Positions 32,302 through 41,147 of a DNA stretch of 64,000 bases are shown here, in pieces. The stretch spans positions 71,077-135,076 of the forward strand of contig PLWZ01000071.1 of the NCBI GenBank assembly GCA_003151235.1, given 5' to 3'. This DNA is from Acidimicrobiaceae bacterium (GTDB lineage Bacteria > Actinomycetota > Acidimicrobiia > Acidimicrobiales > RAAP-2). The notes beneath the pieces are model-generated. The model was not told where the DNA came from. It was given only the letters and a program-made list of their open reading frames with translations, and made no database searches. Position numbers and translations under genes: made by a program. The stretch's first letter is position 1, and each line of letters begins with the position of its first letter.

Positions 32302-33050
32302 GCGACGTCACGGTCGAGCTGGGTGACGACCACGTCGCGGTCGTCGAGATCCACCGGCCCCCCAACAACTTTTTCGACGTGGCGCTCATCTCTAACATCG
32401 CCGACGCGTACGAGGAGCTGCAGGCCGGACGGTGCCGGGCCATCGTCCTGTGCGCAGAGGGCAGGCACTTCTGCGCCGGCGCCGACCTGACCAGCGGCAC
32501 CGAACGGACGGTCGGCGAGCTCTACGGCCAGGCGCTCCGGTTGTTCGAGGCCGAGCTGCCCGTCGTCGCAGCCGTCGGGGGTTCGGCCATCGGAGGCGGT
32601 CTCGGCCTTGCGCTCGCGGCGGACTTCCGCGTGGCCAGCCCCGAGAGCCGGTTCTCGGCCAACTTCGCCAGGCTCGGGTTCCACCACGGCTTCGCGCTGA
32701 CGGTGACCCTGCCCGACGCGGTCGGCCAGCAGGCCGCCGCGTCGTTGCTCTACACCGGCCGGCGCATCGGCGGCGAGGAAGCCCACTCGATCGGGCTCTG
32801 CGACCGGCTGGTCGCCACGACGGAGGCCATCGTGTCCGAGGCCAAGGCGATGGCCAACGAGCTGGCCGCGGCCGCGCCACTGTCGGTGCGAGCCATCCGG
32901 GCGACCATGCGACGCGGGTTGGCTGATCGGGTGCGGCAGGCGACCGACCACGAGCGGTCCGAGCAGGAGCGGCTCCGCAGGACGAAGGACTTCGCCGAGG
33001 GCGTGGCCGCGTCGAGCCAGCGTCGAGAGCCCGACTTCACCGGTTCGTGA
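32298..33050 (+). CDS. enoyl-CoA hydratase/isomerase family protein
   Basis: A 250-residue crotonase-fold enzyme. The CoA-binding and oxyanion segments are CAEGRHFCAGADLTSGTERT and VVAAVGGSAIGGGLGLALAA, then DFRVASPESRFSANFARLGF. The residue equivalent to one catalytic Glu of the hydratase lies in RFSANFARLG, which lacks the usual Glu-containing EVxxG pattern, so isomerase or another crotonase activity is possible. It follows a 17-codon leader ORF and overlaps the RidA gene (GTGA). Confidence 0.9.
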   Translation: MSDVTVELGDDHVAVVEIHRPPNNFFDVALISNIADAYEELQAGRCRAIVLCAEGRHFCAGADLTSGTERTVGELYGQALRLFEAELPVVAAVGGSAIGGGLGLALAADFRVASPESRFSANFARLGFHHGFALTVTLPDAVGQQAAASLLYTGRRIGGEEAHSIGLCDRLVATTEAIVSEAKAMANELAAAAPLSVRAIRATMRRGLADRVRQATDHERSEQERLRRTKDFAEGVAASSQRREPDFTGS

Positions 33051-33457
33051 GCGACGACAGTCGCCGGCGCACTGCGTCGGGGTCGCCGTTCGAAGGTTCG
33101 ATCGGGTTCAGCCGCGCCGTGCGCGTCGGTTCGCGCATCGTGGTTTCGGGCACAGCGCCGATCTGGGCGGACGGCTCGTGCCCGGACGACGCCGGGAGCC
33201 AGGCCAGCCGGTGCCTCGAGATCGTGGTCGCCGCCCTGGCCGAACTCGGCGCATCGGCGGACGACGTCATCCGCACCCGCATGTACCTTGTCGACCCGGC
33301 CGACGCGGACCCAGTCGGCGTGGCCCATGCGGCCGTGTTCGGGCGGGCCCGGCCCGCCGCGACGATGGTGGTTGTCGCCGGCCTGCTCGACCCCCGCTGG
33401 AAGGTCGAGATCGAGGCCGAGGCGGAGCTGGGGGACCGGCGACCCTCGGACAGCTAA
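33047..33457 (+). CDS. RidA family protein (Rid/YjgF/UK114)
   Basis: A 136-residue RidA-type protein. It has the fold signatures GFSRAVRVGSRIVVSGTAPI, EIVVAALAELGASADDVIRT with Arg in RTRMYLVD, and a C-terminal WKVEIEAEAELG containing the conserved Glu. Classical RidA deaminates reactive 2-aminoacrylate imines; the enzyme site Arg is present. It shares a GTGA overlap with the hydratase gene and is convergent with the aldo/keto reductase. Confidence 0.9.
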   Translation: MSDDSRRRTASGSPFEGSIGFSRAVRVGSRIVVSGTAPIWADGSCPDDAGSQASRCLEIVVAALAELGASADDVIRTRMYLVDPADADPVGVAHAAVFGRARPAATMVVVAGLLDPRWKVEIEAEAELGDRRPSDS

Positions 33458-34398
33458 TCCCGGGCGAGCTCGACCGGGACCTCGCCCGCCGCACCCAGCC
33501 TGCGCTTGGTCTCCTCGTAGGTGTCGCTCGAGAGCGGGCCCTTCAACGCGGCCTCCACGTTGGCCGCGAGGTGCTCGGGGTTGGACGTCCCGACGATGGT
33601 CGTGCTCATCCCGGGGTGGCTGATCGTGAATCGGAGAGCAAACTCAACCCGGGTCTGGCCGGGGTCGAGGAGGTCGTCGAGGCCCTCGGTGTCCCACAGC
33701 TCCCAGACGTTCTTCCGGCCCGGCAGGATCTGCCTCGGCCCGCCCTTGGCCACGCCGCCGCGCACGATCACGCCCGCTCCGTCGTCGTGCGCCCAGTTGA
33801 TGGCGTCCTCGTGATCGCGCTCGAGGAGCGAGTACGGGATCTGAAACGCGTCGAACGTCTGCATCTTGATGTGGTCCGAGATGTTGGGGATCGTCGACGA
33901 GGAACCGATGAACCGGGTCTTCCCCTCCTGCTTCAACGTGAGCAGGGTTTCGATGACGTCGTCGTTCTCGATGGTGCTGAGCGACGGGCTGATGTGGAGC
34001 TGGAGGAGGTCGAGGTGATCGGTCTTCAGACGCTCGAGGCTCTGCTCTATCCCGGCCCGGATGTTGGCGCGGCTGTAGTTGTGCGGCAGAGGCCCCGGCT
34101 CCGCATTGACGAACCGTTCGGCGTCGACCGGGCATCCGGCCTTCGACGCAAGGAAGAACTCGTCGCGCCGGTGCGCGATCGCGCTCCCGATCTCCGCTTC
34201 GCTCGAGCCATAGTCAATGGAGGTGTCGACGAAGTTGATCCCGGCGTCGAGAACCCCGTTCAGGACCTTGGCCGCCTGACCCGGTTCCATCGGGACCGGC
34301 CTGCGGTGGCTGTTGCCCCGCAGTTCCATCGCGCCGAAGCCGAGGACCGTGACGTCCATTCCGGTGCGGCCGAGCGGCCGCTTCTCCAGTTCGCTCAC
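33454..34398 (-). CDS. aldo/keto reductase
   Basis: About 314 residues from the GTG at 34398, chosen because AAGAGGAGA directly upstream is a ribosome binding site; the ATG at 34413 would include that site in the coding region. The catalytic tetrad is visible: Asp and Tyr in NFVDTSIDYGSSEAEIGSA, Lys in FFLASKAGCPVD and His in LDLLQLHISPSLS. NADPH-dependent carbonyl reduction is expected; the substrate is unknown. Its end overlaps the RidA gene tail by 4 bases, convergently. Confidence 0.9.
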   Translation of the reverse strand: MSELEKRPLGRTGMDVTVLGFGAMELRGNSHRRPVPMEPGQAAKVLNGVLDAGINFVDTSIDYGSSEAEIGSAIAHRRDEFFLASKAGCPVDAERFVNAEPGPLPHNYSRANIRAGIEQSLERLKTDHLDLLQLHISPSLSTIENDDVIETLLTLKQEGKTRFIGSSSTIPNISDHIKMQTFDAFQIPYSLLERDHEDAINWAHDDGAGVIVRGGVAKGGPRQILPGRKNVWELWDTEGLDDLLDPGQTRVEFALRFTISHPGMSTTIVGTSNPEHLAANVEAALKGPLSSDTYEETKRRLGAAGEVPVELARD

Positions 34399-34670
34399 GC
34401 GTCTCCTCTTCAACGGGCATTTCGGGTTGACCGGCCGGCCAGTGCGCCACCTCGATCATGCCGTGAACGCCCCGGTGCCGCTACCGCACCGGGCGGGGCC
34501 GTGCCCAGTCGAGGTCGCCTGCAGCGCCCCGTCGGACCCCGGGTTGCCTGACCGGGGTCCGGCTCGCGAGGCTGGGAGACGGTGACGATGCGACGCCACG
34601 GCGTAGCGTGTCGCCGCCCAGCGAGCCCGGTGCAAACGACCCGACACCGGTGAGTCCGAAAGGGAATGAC

Positions 34671-35417
34671 ATGAGCAGCGACAAGATCGAGGCGGGGACC
34701 ATCACGCTCGTCTCGGGCCAGGGCGACGAGATCGAGGCGTACCACGCCCGGCCGGTCGACGCCGAGTCGTACGGGAGCGTCGTGGTGATCCACCACATGC
34801 CCGGGTATGACTCCTCGACCAAGGAGATCGCCCGGCGCTTCGCCGCCCACGGGTACGGCGCCGTCGTCCCGAACCTTTTCCACCGCTACGCCCCCGGGGC
34901 GTCGGCCGGCGACGGCGCCGCCGCGGCCCGGGCCGCCGGCGGGGTGCCAGACGCGCAGTGCATCGAAGACGTGTCGGGTGCGGTGGCCTTCTTGAAGGCC
35001 CAGCCCAGCGCCAACGGGAAGGTGGGCGTGATCGGGTACTGCTCCGGCGGCCGCCAGACCTATTTGAGCGCGTGCAACCTGGACGTCGACGCAGCCGTCG
35101 TCTGCTACGGCGGCGGGGTGGTGGCGACGCCCGACCAGCTGACACCCGAGCGGCCGGTCGCCGTCATCGACATGACCAAGGACCTCCGCTGCCCGATGCT
35201 CGGGCTCTTCGGCGTGAACGACGCCAACCCGTCGCCCGAGCACACCGCCCGGATGGAAGAGGAGCTCAAGGCGCACCAGAAGACCTACGAGTTCCACACC
35301 TACGACGACGCCGGCCATGCGTTCTTCTGGGTCGAGCGCCCGAGCTACAACGCCGAGGCCTCGCGCCAGGGCTGGCACGAGATCTGGGAGTTCTACGGCG
35401 AGTACCTGGGGGGCTGA
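34671..35417 (+). CDS. dienelactone hydrolase family protein
   Basis: About 248 residues from the ATG at 34671, preceded by AAAGGGA. The alpha/beta hydrolase triad uses a cysteine nucleophile in VGVIGYCSGGRQTYLSACNL, an Asp in GLFGVNDANPSPEH and a His in YDDAGHAFFWVERPSY, as in dienelactone hydrolase (EC 3.1.1.45). Related proteins also act on other lactones or esters. A DUF6295 gene follows four bases later. Confidence 0.9.
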   Translation: MSSDKIEAGTITLVSGQGDEIEAYHARPVDAESYGSVVVIHHMPGYDSSTKEIARRFAAHGYGAVVPNLFHRYAPGASAGDGAAAARAAGGVPDAQCIEDVSGAVAFLKAQPSANGKVGVIGYCSGGRQTYLSACNLDVDAAVVCYGGGVVATPDQLTPERPVAVIDMTKDLRCPMLGLFGVNDANPSPEHTARMEEELKAHQKTYEFHTYDDAGHAFFWVERPSYNAEASRQGWHEIWEFYGEYLGG

Positions 35418-35421
35418 GCAC

Positions 35422-35691
35422 ATGTGCACGTACCTGACATCGACAGAGAAGGTGGCCGGCACCGGGCTCGGCGCGAAGGGCTGGTTCCCGATCGAGAGCG
35501 CGGTCGTCTATTTCGACCACCCCCAGGAGGCCCCGGTCGAGCACGCCCTGTGCATCGACTTCCGGGCCGGTGGCGATGACCCGGGCCAGCGCGTCGCCGT
35601 CGAGCTCGACGCCCGCTCGGCCCGGACGTTGGCCGAGTCGATCCTGGCAACCCTGGCCCACGACGAGGTCGTCGCACTCGGCGTCGACTGA
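35422..35691 (+). CDS. DUF6295 family protein
   Basis: An 89-residue protein of a small actinobacterial family. Typical stretches are MCTYLTSTEKVAGTG, GWFPIESAVVYFDHPQEAPV, EHALCIDFRAGG and VAVELDARSARTLAESILAT. The family has no known function. It is four bases from the dienelactone hydrolase and probably co-transcribed, suggesting a shared role in handling an ester or ring-cleavage product. Confidence 0.8.
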   Translation: MCTYLTSTEKVAGTGLGAKGWFPIESAVVYFDHPQEAPVEHALCIDFRAGGDDPGQRVAVELDARSARTLAESILATLAHDEVVALGVD

Positions 35692-35823
35692 CCGGGTCGG
35701 CCCCCTCGCCGATTCGGGGTCGGATTCCCCGAGCGGGGGATCGCCGTCGCCTAGCGTCGAAGCGGTCCCGCATCACGTCCACCTGCGGCCACCCGGCCCG
35801 CACCCAGCGCTTCGGAGGACGAA

Positions 35824-36774
35824 GTGACGTTCCTGCAGGCGATCGTGATCGGCTTCATCCAGGGGGTCGCCGAGCTCTTCCCGATCTCGAGCCTCGGCCA
35901 CACGGTCATCATCCCGGCCTTCATCGGGGGGTCGTGGGCCCGCCTGGTGACCCAGGAGGCCAGCCGCGAGTCGCCCTACCTCGCGTTCGTGGTCGGCCTC
36001 CATGTGGCCACTGCGCTCGCCCTGATCGCCTACTTCTGGCGGGACTGGGTCCGAATCATCAAGGGTTTCTTCTCGAGCCTGACGAAGCGCCGGGCGGAGA
36101 CCGCCGACGAGCGGGCGGCGTGGTTCGTGATCGTCGCCACGATCCCGGTCGGCATCATTGGCCTCGCCCTCGAGCACCCGCTCCGGACGGTCTTCGCGAA
36201 GCCGCTCGCCGCGGCGACCTTTCTCACGGTGAACGGCCTGATCCTGCTGGGCGGCGAATGGCTCCGGCGCAAGGGGCGAGCCAAGGCCACCGCGCTCGTC
36301 GCAGTGCCGGCCGGTCCGGTGCCGAACGAAGCGACGACCGTCGCTCCACCGGCCCCGCCGGTCGGATCCGAGGATCATGACCCCGAGGTCCTGGCCTCGT
36401 TGCGGCTGCGCGACGCCGTGATCGTCGGGCTGGCCGAGTCGCTCTCGCTCCTGGCCGGCATCAGCCGGGACGGGATCTGCATGGTGACCGGCCTCGTGCG
36501 CGGGTTCAGCTACGAGGACGCAGCCCGGTTCGCCTTCTTGTTGTCGGCCCCGCCGATCCTGCTGGCCGGACTGCTGAAGGTCCCGGACCTGCTGGGCACG
36601 CTCGGCAACGGCATCCGCGGGCAGGTACTCGCCGGCAGCGCGGTCGCGTTCGTCATGGCGCTCATCTCGATCCGGTTCCTGGTCCGCTACTTCCGCAAGA
36701 ACCGACTCACGCCGTTCGCGTTCTACTGCCTCGCCCTGGGCAGCGCCGGCATCGTCTACTTCGCCATCAACTAG
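35824..36774 (+). CDS. uppP: undecaprenyl-diphosphate phosphatase
   Basis: A 316-residue BacA/UppP membrane phosphatase from a GTG start with GGAGGA upstream. It recycles undecaprenyl pyrophosphate to the carrier lipid used in peptidoglycan synthesis. The first catalytic motif is AELFPISSLGHTVIIPA, close to the usual E..PISSTGH. The second is LLAGISRDGICMVTGLVRG, where PGxSRSG is more common, so a Ser is replaced by Asp. A hydrophilic insert of about 50 residues (PAGPVPNEATTVAPPAPPVG) lies between the two halves. Several membrane helices are evident. Confidence 0.9.
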   Translation: MTFLQAIVIGFIQGVAELFPISSLGHTVIIPAFIGGSWARLVTQEASRESPYLAFVVGLHVATALALIAYFWRDWVRIIKGFFSSLTKRRAETADERAAWFVIVATIPVGIIGLALEHPLRTVFAKPLAAATFLTVNGLILLGGEWLRRKGRAKATALVAVPAGPVPNEATTVAPPAPPVGSEDHDPEVLASLRLRDAVIVGLAESLSLLAGISRDGICMVTGLVRGFSYEDAARFAFLLSAPPILLAGLLKVPDLLGTLGNGIRGQVLAGSAVAFVMALISIRFLVRYFRKNRLTPFAFYCLALGSAGIVYFAIN

Positions 36775-36792
36775 CCGGCCATCGCCGTGTAC

Positions 36793-37938
36793 TTAGTGGG
36801 GGGCCAGGCTCACCACCGCCGCCAACACCAGCGCCGCCCCGCGGGTGTCGCCGACGAGACCCATCTCCATGCGGTTCATCACGTACGAGACGGTGATGCG
36901 CGCATCGAGATCCGAGACCACGAGCGACCCGCCCCAGCCGCCCCAGTAGCAACCGCGCGGGCCGAGCGGCATCACCTCGGTGCCGAGGCCGTAGCCGATG
37001 CCGAAACGCAGCGGCACACCGAGGACGAGGTCGTCACCGTTGGACTGCTCCTCGAAGATGGCTTCCACCCCGGCTTGGGAGAGCAGCCGAACGCCGCGGG
37101 CCTCGCCACCGTTGGACACGATCGATTGGACCGCGCCGACGCCCCGGGCGTTGCTCTGCCCGTTCGCCGCCGGGATCTCGGCTCGCCGCCAGTCCTCGTC
37201 CCAGCTGCGCTCGGCGCTCAGTACCGGGTTGGAGAACACCTTGGTCAGCATCTCGCTGCCCGCCATTTGCCCTTGGATCGCCGACATGTCGGGCGGGATC
37301 ACGCGGCTGACCCGGTGGTCCTCTTCGGCCGGGGTGCCGATGAAGAACTCCGCTCCGAGCGGCCCCGCGACCTCCTTCGCGAAGAACGTGCCGAGGCTCT
37401 GGCCGGTGACTCGCCGGACCACCTCGCCGACCAGGTAGCCCTGGGTCACGGCGTGGTACCCCGACGCGGTGCCCGGCTCCCACCACGGCTTCTGCGCCGC
37501 TAGGAGGCTGGTCGCCTTCTCCCAGTCGTAGAGGTCCTCGTAGGTGATGGGCTCCTCGAAGCCGGGCAGCCCGGCGGTGTGGGAGAGCAGGTGGCGTACC
37601 TCGATCCGCTCCTTGTCATTGGCCTTGAACTCGGGCCAGTACTTGGCCACGGGCGCGTGGAGGTCGATCTCACCCTTGTCAGCCAGGATGAGCGCGCACA
37701 GGTTGGTCATGGTCTTGCTGGTCGACCAGACGTTGGTGATCGTGTCGCGCTCCCAGGCCGTAGTGCGCTCCTCGTCGGTCCAGCCACCCCACAGGTCGAC
37801 TACCGGCTCGCCCTCGACGTGCACGGTGACCGACGCACCGATGTCCTTGCCCTCGTCGAGGTTCTTGTAGAAGGCCTCGCGCACGGCTTCGAACTGCTCG
37901 TCACAGGTGCCCTGGACCTCGATCTTCGTGTCCGTCAT
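36793..37938 (-). CDS. serine hydrolase, class C beta-lactamase fold (EstB-like)
   Basis: About 381 residues from the ATG at 37938, preceded by AAGGGGGA. The active site follows the SxxK type: STSK in TITNVWSTSKTMTNLCALIL, then the Tyr of GTASGYHAVTQGYLVGEV, and a late GGWGGSL as the third motif. No signal peptide is seen, so this is more likely a cytoplasmic esterase or lactonase (EstB group) than a secreted beta-lactamase. It is convergent with uppP. Confidence 0.9.
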   Translation of the reverse strand: MTDTKIEVQGTCDEQFEAVREAFYKNLDEGKDIGASVTVHVEGEPVVDLWGGWTDEERTTAWERDTITNVWSTSKTMTNLCALILADKGEIDLHAPVAKYWPEFKANDKERIEVRHLLSHTAGLPGFEEPITYEDLYDWEKATSLLAAQKPWWEPGTASGYHAVTQGYLVGEVVRRVTGQSLGTFFAKEVAGPLGAEFFIGTPAEEDHRVSRVIPPDMSAIQGQMAGSEMLTKVFSNPVLSAERSWDEDWRRAEIPAANGQSNARGVGAVQSIVSNGGEARGVRLLSQAGVEAIFEEQSNGDDLVLGVPLRFGIGYGLGTEVMPLGPRGCYWGGWGGSLVVSDLDARITVSYVMNRMEMGLVGDTRGAALVLAAVVSLAPH

Positions 37939-38183
37939 CGGTCCCCCTTGGTCTCGCGCCCGACGGCGCGCCGATTTCCGAGCGTATCGGGGGAGGACTG
38001 CGGGCACCCATAGCGACGGTGGGTCATTTTCAACCCTCCGCCTACGTTGAGCCTTGCGTCGGCAGCTCCGGAGAGCAGTTTCACGCCCCCTCCTACCGAG
38101 GGACCGACGGTTGATGTCGAGATGGAGCCTGGATTGCGGTTGTGGCAAATCAACTTGACCCACTGCCGCCATAAGCTGCCGCC

Positions 38184-38237
38184 GTGAGGGTCACCAGCCG
38201 TCCGGCATCTCGCCGACGGACGGGCACCGGAACGTGA
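38184..38237 (+). CDS. 17-residue leader ORF before the DedA gene
   Basis: A short ORF from the GTG at 38184, VRVTSRPASRRRTGTGT, whose stop (38235-38237) overlaps the DedA GTG (38234) as GTGA. A TAAGCT -10-like hexamer sits six bases before its start, consistent with a leaderless transcript that begins with this ORF. It has no protein similarity; its likely role is translational coupling. Confidence 0.4.
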   Translation: MRVTSRPASRRRTGTGT

Positions 38238-38869
38238 GCAACTTCCTCACCCACTTCCACGGGCCGGTCATCTACCTGATCGTGGCGGGTCTGCTGCTCG
38301 CCGAGTCCGGCTTCGGGGTGGGCTTCTTCGTCCCCGGCGAGATATCCGTGGTCCTGGGCGGCGTGCTCGCCCGCGAACACCGGGTCGACATCGTGGTGAT
38401 GGTGCTGGTGGCCAACGCCGCCGCCATCGGCTCCTACCTGGTTGGCTACGCGATCGGCCGCGCCATCCTGCCGTGGGCTCTCGAGCACACCCGCCTCGGA
38501 AAGCACCCGATGCTCAACCGGGCCCGGGACCAGCTGGTTCGCCGGGGCGGCCCGGCCGTGCTCATCGCCCGGTTCGTGGTCGTGGTGCGCGCGGTGATGC
38601 CGGCCTTGGCCGGGCTGAGCGACCTCAGCTTTCGCACCTTCGTGGTCTTCGACATCGTGGGTGGTGTGCTCTGGGCGACGCTCTACACGATGCTCGGCTA
38701 CGCGCTCGGCGCGGAGTACGAACATGCATTGAAGGCCATCGGCGTGTGGTCGTACGTGGTCATCGGGGTGGTCGCGCTGGCCCTGGTGCTCAACCACGTG
38801 CGGGTCACCCGCAAGCATCGGCGCCAGGCCGACGACCAACGCGACGACGACCAACGGGACGGCGACTGA
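38234..38869 (+). CDS. DedA/VTT family membrane protein
   Basis: A 211-residue DedA protein. Hydrophobic segments include VIYLIVAGLLLAESGFGVGF, and the conserved core is VANAAAIGSYLVGYAIGRAI with FVVVVRAVMPALAGLSDLSF later, which contains the Arg-Pro-type pair of the family. DedA proteins help move or flip lipid carriers, including undecaprenyl phosphate, and affect membrane potential. That makes a link with the nearby uppP plausible. The tail is rich in Asp and Arg (DDQRDDDQRDGD). Confidence 0.88.
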   Translation: MSNFLTHFHGPVIYLIVAGLLLAESGFGVGFFVPGEISVVLGGVLAREHRVDIVVMVLVANAAAIGSYLVGYAIGRAILPWALEHTRLGKHPMLNRARDQLVRRGGPAVLIARFVVVVRAVMPALAGLSDLSFRTFVVFDIVGGVLWATLYTMLGYALGAEYEHALKAIGVWSYVVIGVVALALVLNHVRVTRKHRRQADDQRDDDQRDGD

Positions 38870-38977
38870 CCACCGGTCTTCCAGGGAAAAGCACGGCGAC
38901 CCCGCTGTAAGCTGCCGCCAAAATCATTTCGGGTTGTGCCGGCGATCGACCGCCGGCTCGATGCTTGAGGGGGCGTC

Positions 38978-40067
38978 ATGACCGATCCGGCTTGGGACCC
39001 GTCGGGGGCCGTCGACGATGCCCTTCGCTCGATCGTCTCGGAGTACGGGCTCTCCGTCCTGTCGAGCCCGGCGGAGCTCGGTCCGCACCTCCGGGACCGG
39101 CTTCCCGACTCGCCGAAACAGGTCGCGCTGATCCTGGGCGCAGCCGAGTCCGAGGTGGCCGTCTCGTTGCGGGAGCATCTCGACCAGGGGATGGAGCGGG
39201 ATGTGGCGGCCCAGTTGGCCGCGGCGACGTTGATCGAGCGGCCCCGTTCGACGAGGCGGGGTGCCGGTGGGTCGCCGGGGAATTCGCCGACGCGCTCGAA
39301 GCCTCGGGTGCGGGAACCCATCATGCTGCTCAGCCGGTGATCGATTCGCGGGGGGTCCCCGGGACGCAGCCAGCCGGTGTCGCCGCCACCCAGGCCGAGG
39401 GCGCGGCCCCGCCCGACGGTGAGCCGAGGTCCCATTCGAGCCCGCGGCCAGCGGCGTCGGAGGGCATTCGAAGCCGCCCCGCAAGAGGCGAGCTCTGGTG
39501 CTCGGTGCCGTGTTGGTCCTGGTCTTGGGTGGCCTGACCATCGGCGCGGCGGTCGCCAGCATCGGCCCGTTTGGGCCATCCGCCGTTCCTCTGCCTGCGC
39601 TGATGCCGGACGACGTGACCAGTTGCACCTACAACGGCATCTCCGCCCAGGAGAAGGCCTTTGCTCATGGGTTCAAGGGACTGACGGGCCTGTGGGGCTG
39701 CGCCATCATCCCGATCGATGGGGGGATTTTCGTCTTCCAGTTCGACAACAGCACCGACTACGCGGCCGGCGTGAAAAGGTACGAGGACTACTCAGGCTTT
39801 GATCCGCAGGTGCATTCGGACAGGTGTCCGCCGCCCCAGGGTTTCGACGGCGAGGACCAGTGGTTCACGAACGCGTACCCGAAGACGGCCGGTCAGAACC
39901 TCCTGTGCGCCCGGGAGACATCGGGCCCCCCGGTGTACGCGTACCTACTCCCCAGGCGCAACGTGTTCTTCACCATCATCGCCGGGGCGAACACGTCATT
40001 TCACGCGCTTGACAACTGGTTCGATCACCACGGCGGCCCCGGTTCCCACGGGTCGGGCAACGAATAG
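38978..40067 (+). pseudogene. membrane-anchored protein gene interrupted by two frameshifts
   Basis: One original gene appears to be spread over three frames. Frame one (38978-39245) encodes DDALRSIVSEYGLSVLSSPA and later AQLAAATLIERP. A one-base shift near 39,245 continues as APFDEAGCRWVAGEFADALE. A second shift between about 39,300 and 39,420 leads to a linker ending KPPRKRRALVLGAVLVLVLG, a membrane helix and a 150-residue exterior (to 40067) with paired cysteines. Such N-terminal, linker, membrane, exterior layouts are common in actinobacterial surface proteins. Independent genes at 38978-39340 and 39498-40067 are the alternative reading. Confidence 0.6.
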
Positions 40068-40112
40068 CCCCGGGGTTGCTGAGGCAAGACGCCGACAGGT
40101 GGCTCCCGCACT

Positions 40113-41147
40113 TCAGCCGTGAGGACGGGCGCGGAACCCGACGAAGGGTTCCGTCGGCACCAGCCGCAGCTCCTCGATCACCTCGTAGCCGGCCCCCGTC
40201 AGATCGCTTCGAAGATCGAGGACGTCGGGGAGCGACGCGGTGCCGGACTGGCAGCGCAACATGAGGTCCAGATGGGCTGCCGCGATCGAGCCGGGAGACG
40301 TCATGGACACCACGAGCAGCTGGCCCGCCGCGGTAAGGCGCGACCGCACCAACCGGTAGAGCTCGCGACGCTGCGCGCGCTCGAAGTAGTAGACGTTGTT
40401 GAGGAGCATGACGAGGTCGAACCGGTGCTTTGAACGGTCGAGCCACTCGAGCATGTCGCCGGCGTGGAGGCGGCCCCGGTCGCCGTGGCCGGTCTTGGCC
40501 AACTCCTCCCGGGCGTCGATGATCACGCTCTCGGCGAGATCCACCCCGTCCACGAGAACGACCGGGTCCGCCTCGAGCACTACCCGGGTGTAGACGCCCG
40601 AACCGCAACCGGCGTCGAGCACTCGAGTCGGGTGCAGCTGAGCGACGGTCCGGCGAACCAGGGAGCTGACGAACGGCGTGGCGGCCAGCGACACCCGGGC
40701 GATGTCGTCGGCATACCGGTCAAGGTCGTCGCGGCCGGTGCCGGCATCGCTTCGCAGGAGCTCGTCCAGCTCGGCATACGGCCCCACCTGGTACTCGAGG
40801 ATGGAGCGGTAGTGCGCGGTGAGGAACTCGTCCCCTCCGGCGAGCGCACGGGCGCGGCGTCCGGACACCCGGTAGCGGTCGTCCCGCCTGCGCAGCTCGC
40901 CGAGCTCGACACCGACCTGGAGCCACGCTCGCAGCCGATCGGGGTTGGAGGCGCCGGTCAGTTCGGCCAGTTCGTCAGCGGAGTGCTCGGTGACGAGATG
41001 TTGAAGCAGCTCGAAGCGGACCGCCGACGAGAGAAACAGCGCGCGGACGAGGCTCCGGCTGTCCAATACCGCCAGGGCCTTGGGTGCGACGCGGCCCTGG
41101 CGGACCGTGTCTGCGACCCCGCTCAGGGCGTCACGCCAACTGGTCAT
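40113..41147 (-). CDS. SAM-dependent methyltransferase with winged-helix dimerisation domain
   Basis: A 344-residue enzyme. Residues about 30-110 form a winged-helix dimerisation region (LFLSSAVRFELLQHLVTEHS, ADELAELTGASNPDRLRAW). The methyltransferase domain has motif I RVLDAGCGSGVYTRVVLEAD near residue 178, an acidic residue in VDGVDLAESVIID, and motif IV FDLVMLLNNVYYFERAQRRE. This layout is typical of O-methyltransferases of natural-product pathways. The start overlaps the stop of the ferritin-like/DUF362 fusion gene (ATGA), so the two are made together. Confidence 0.85.
   Translation of the reverse strand: MTSWRDALSGVADTVRQGRVAPKALAVLDSRSLVRALFLSSAVRFELLQHLVTEHSADELAELTGASNPDRLRAWLQVGVELGELRRRDDRYRVSGRRARALAGGDEFLTAHYRSILEYQVGPYAELDELLRSDAGTGRDDLDRYADDIARVSLAATPFVSSLVRRTVAQLHPTRVLDAGCGSGVYTRVVLEADPVVLVDGVDLAESVIIDAREELAKTGHGDRGRLHAGDMLEWLDRSKHRFDLVMLLNNVYYFERAQRRELYRLVRSRLTAAGQLLVVSMTSPGSIAAAHLDLMLRCQSGTASLPDVLDLRSDLTGAGYEVIEELRLVPTEPFVGFRARPHG

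Noticed and set aside
32298..33050. Claim that the enoyl-CoA hydratase is inactive
   Set aside because: One Glu position looks changed, but crotonase members vary and the alignment by eye is not firm enough.
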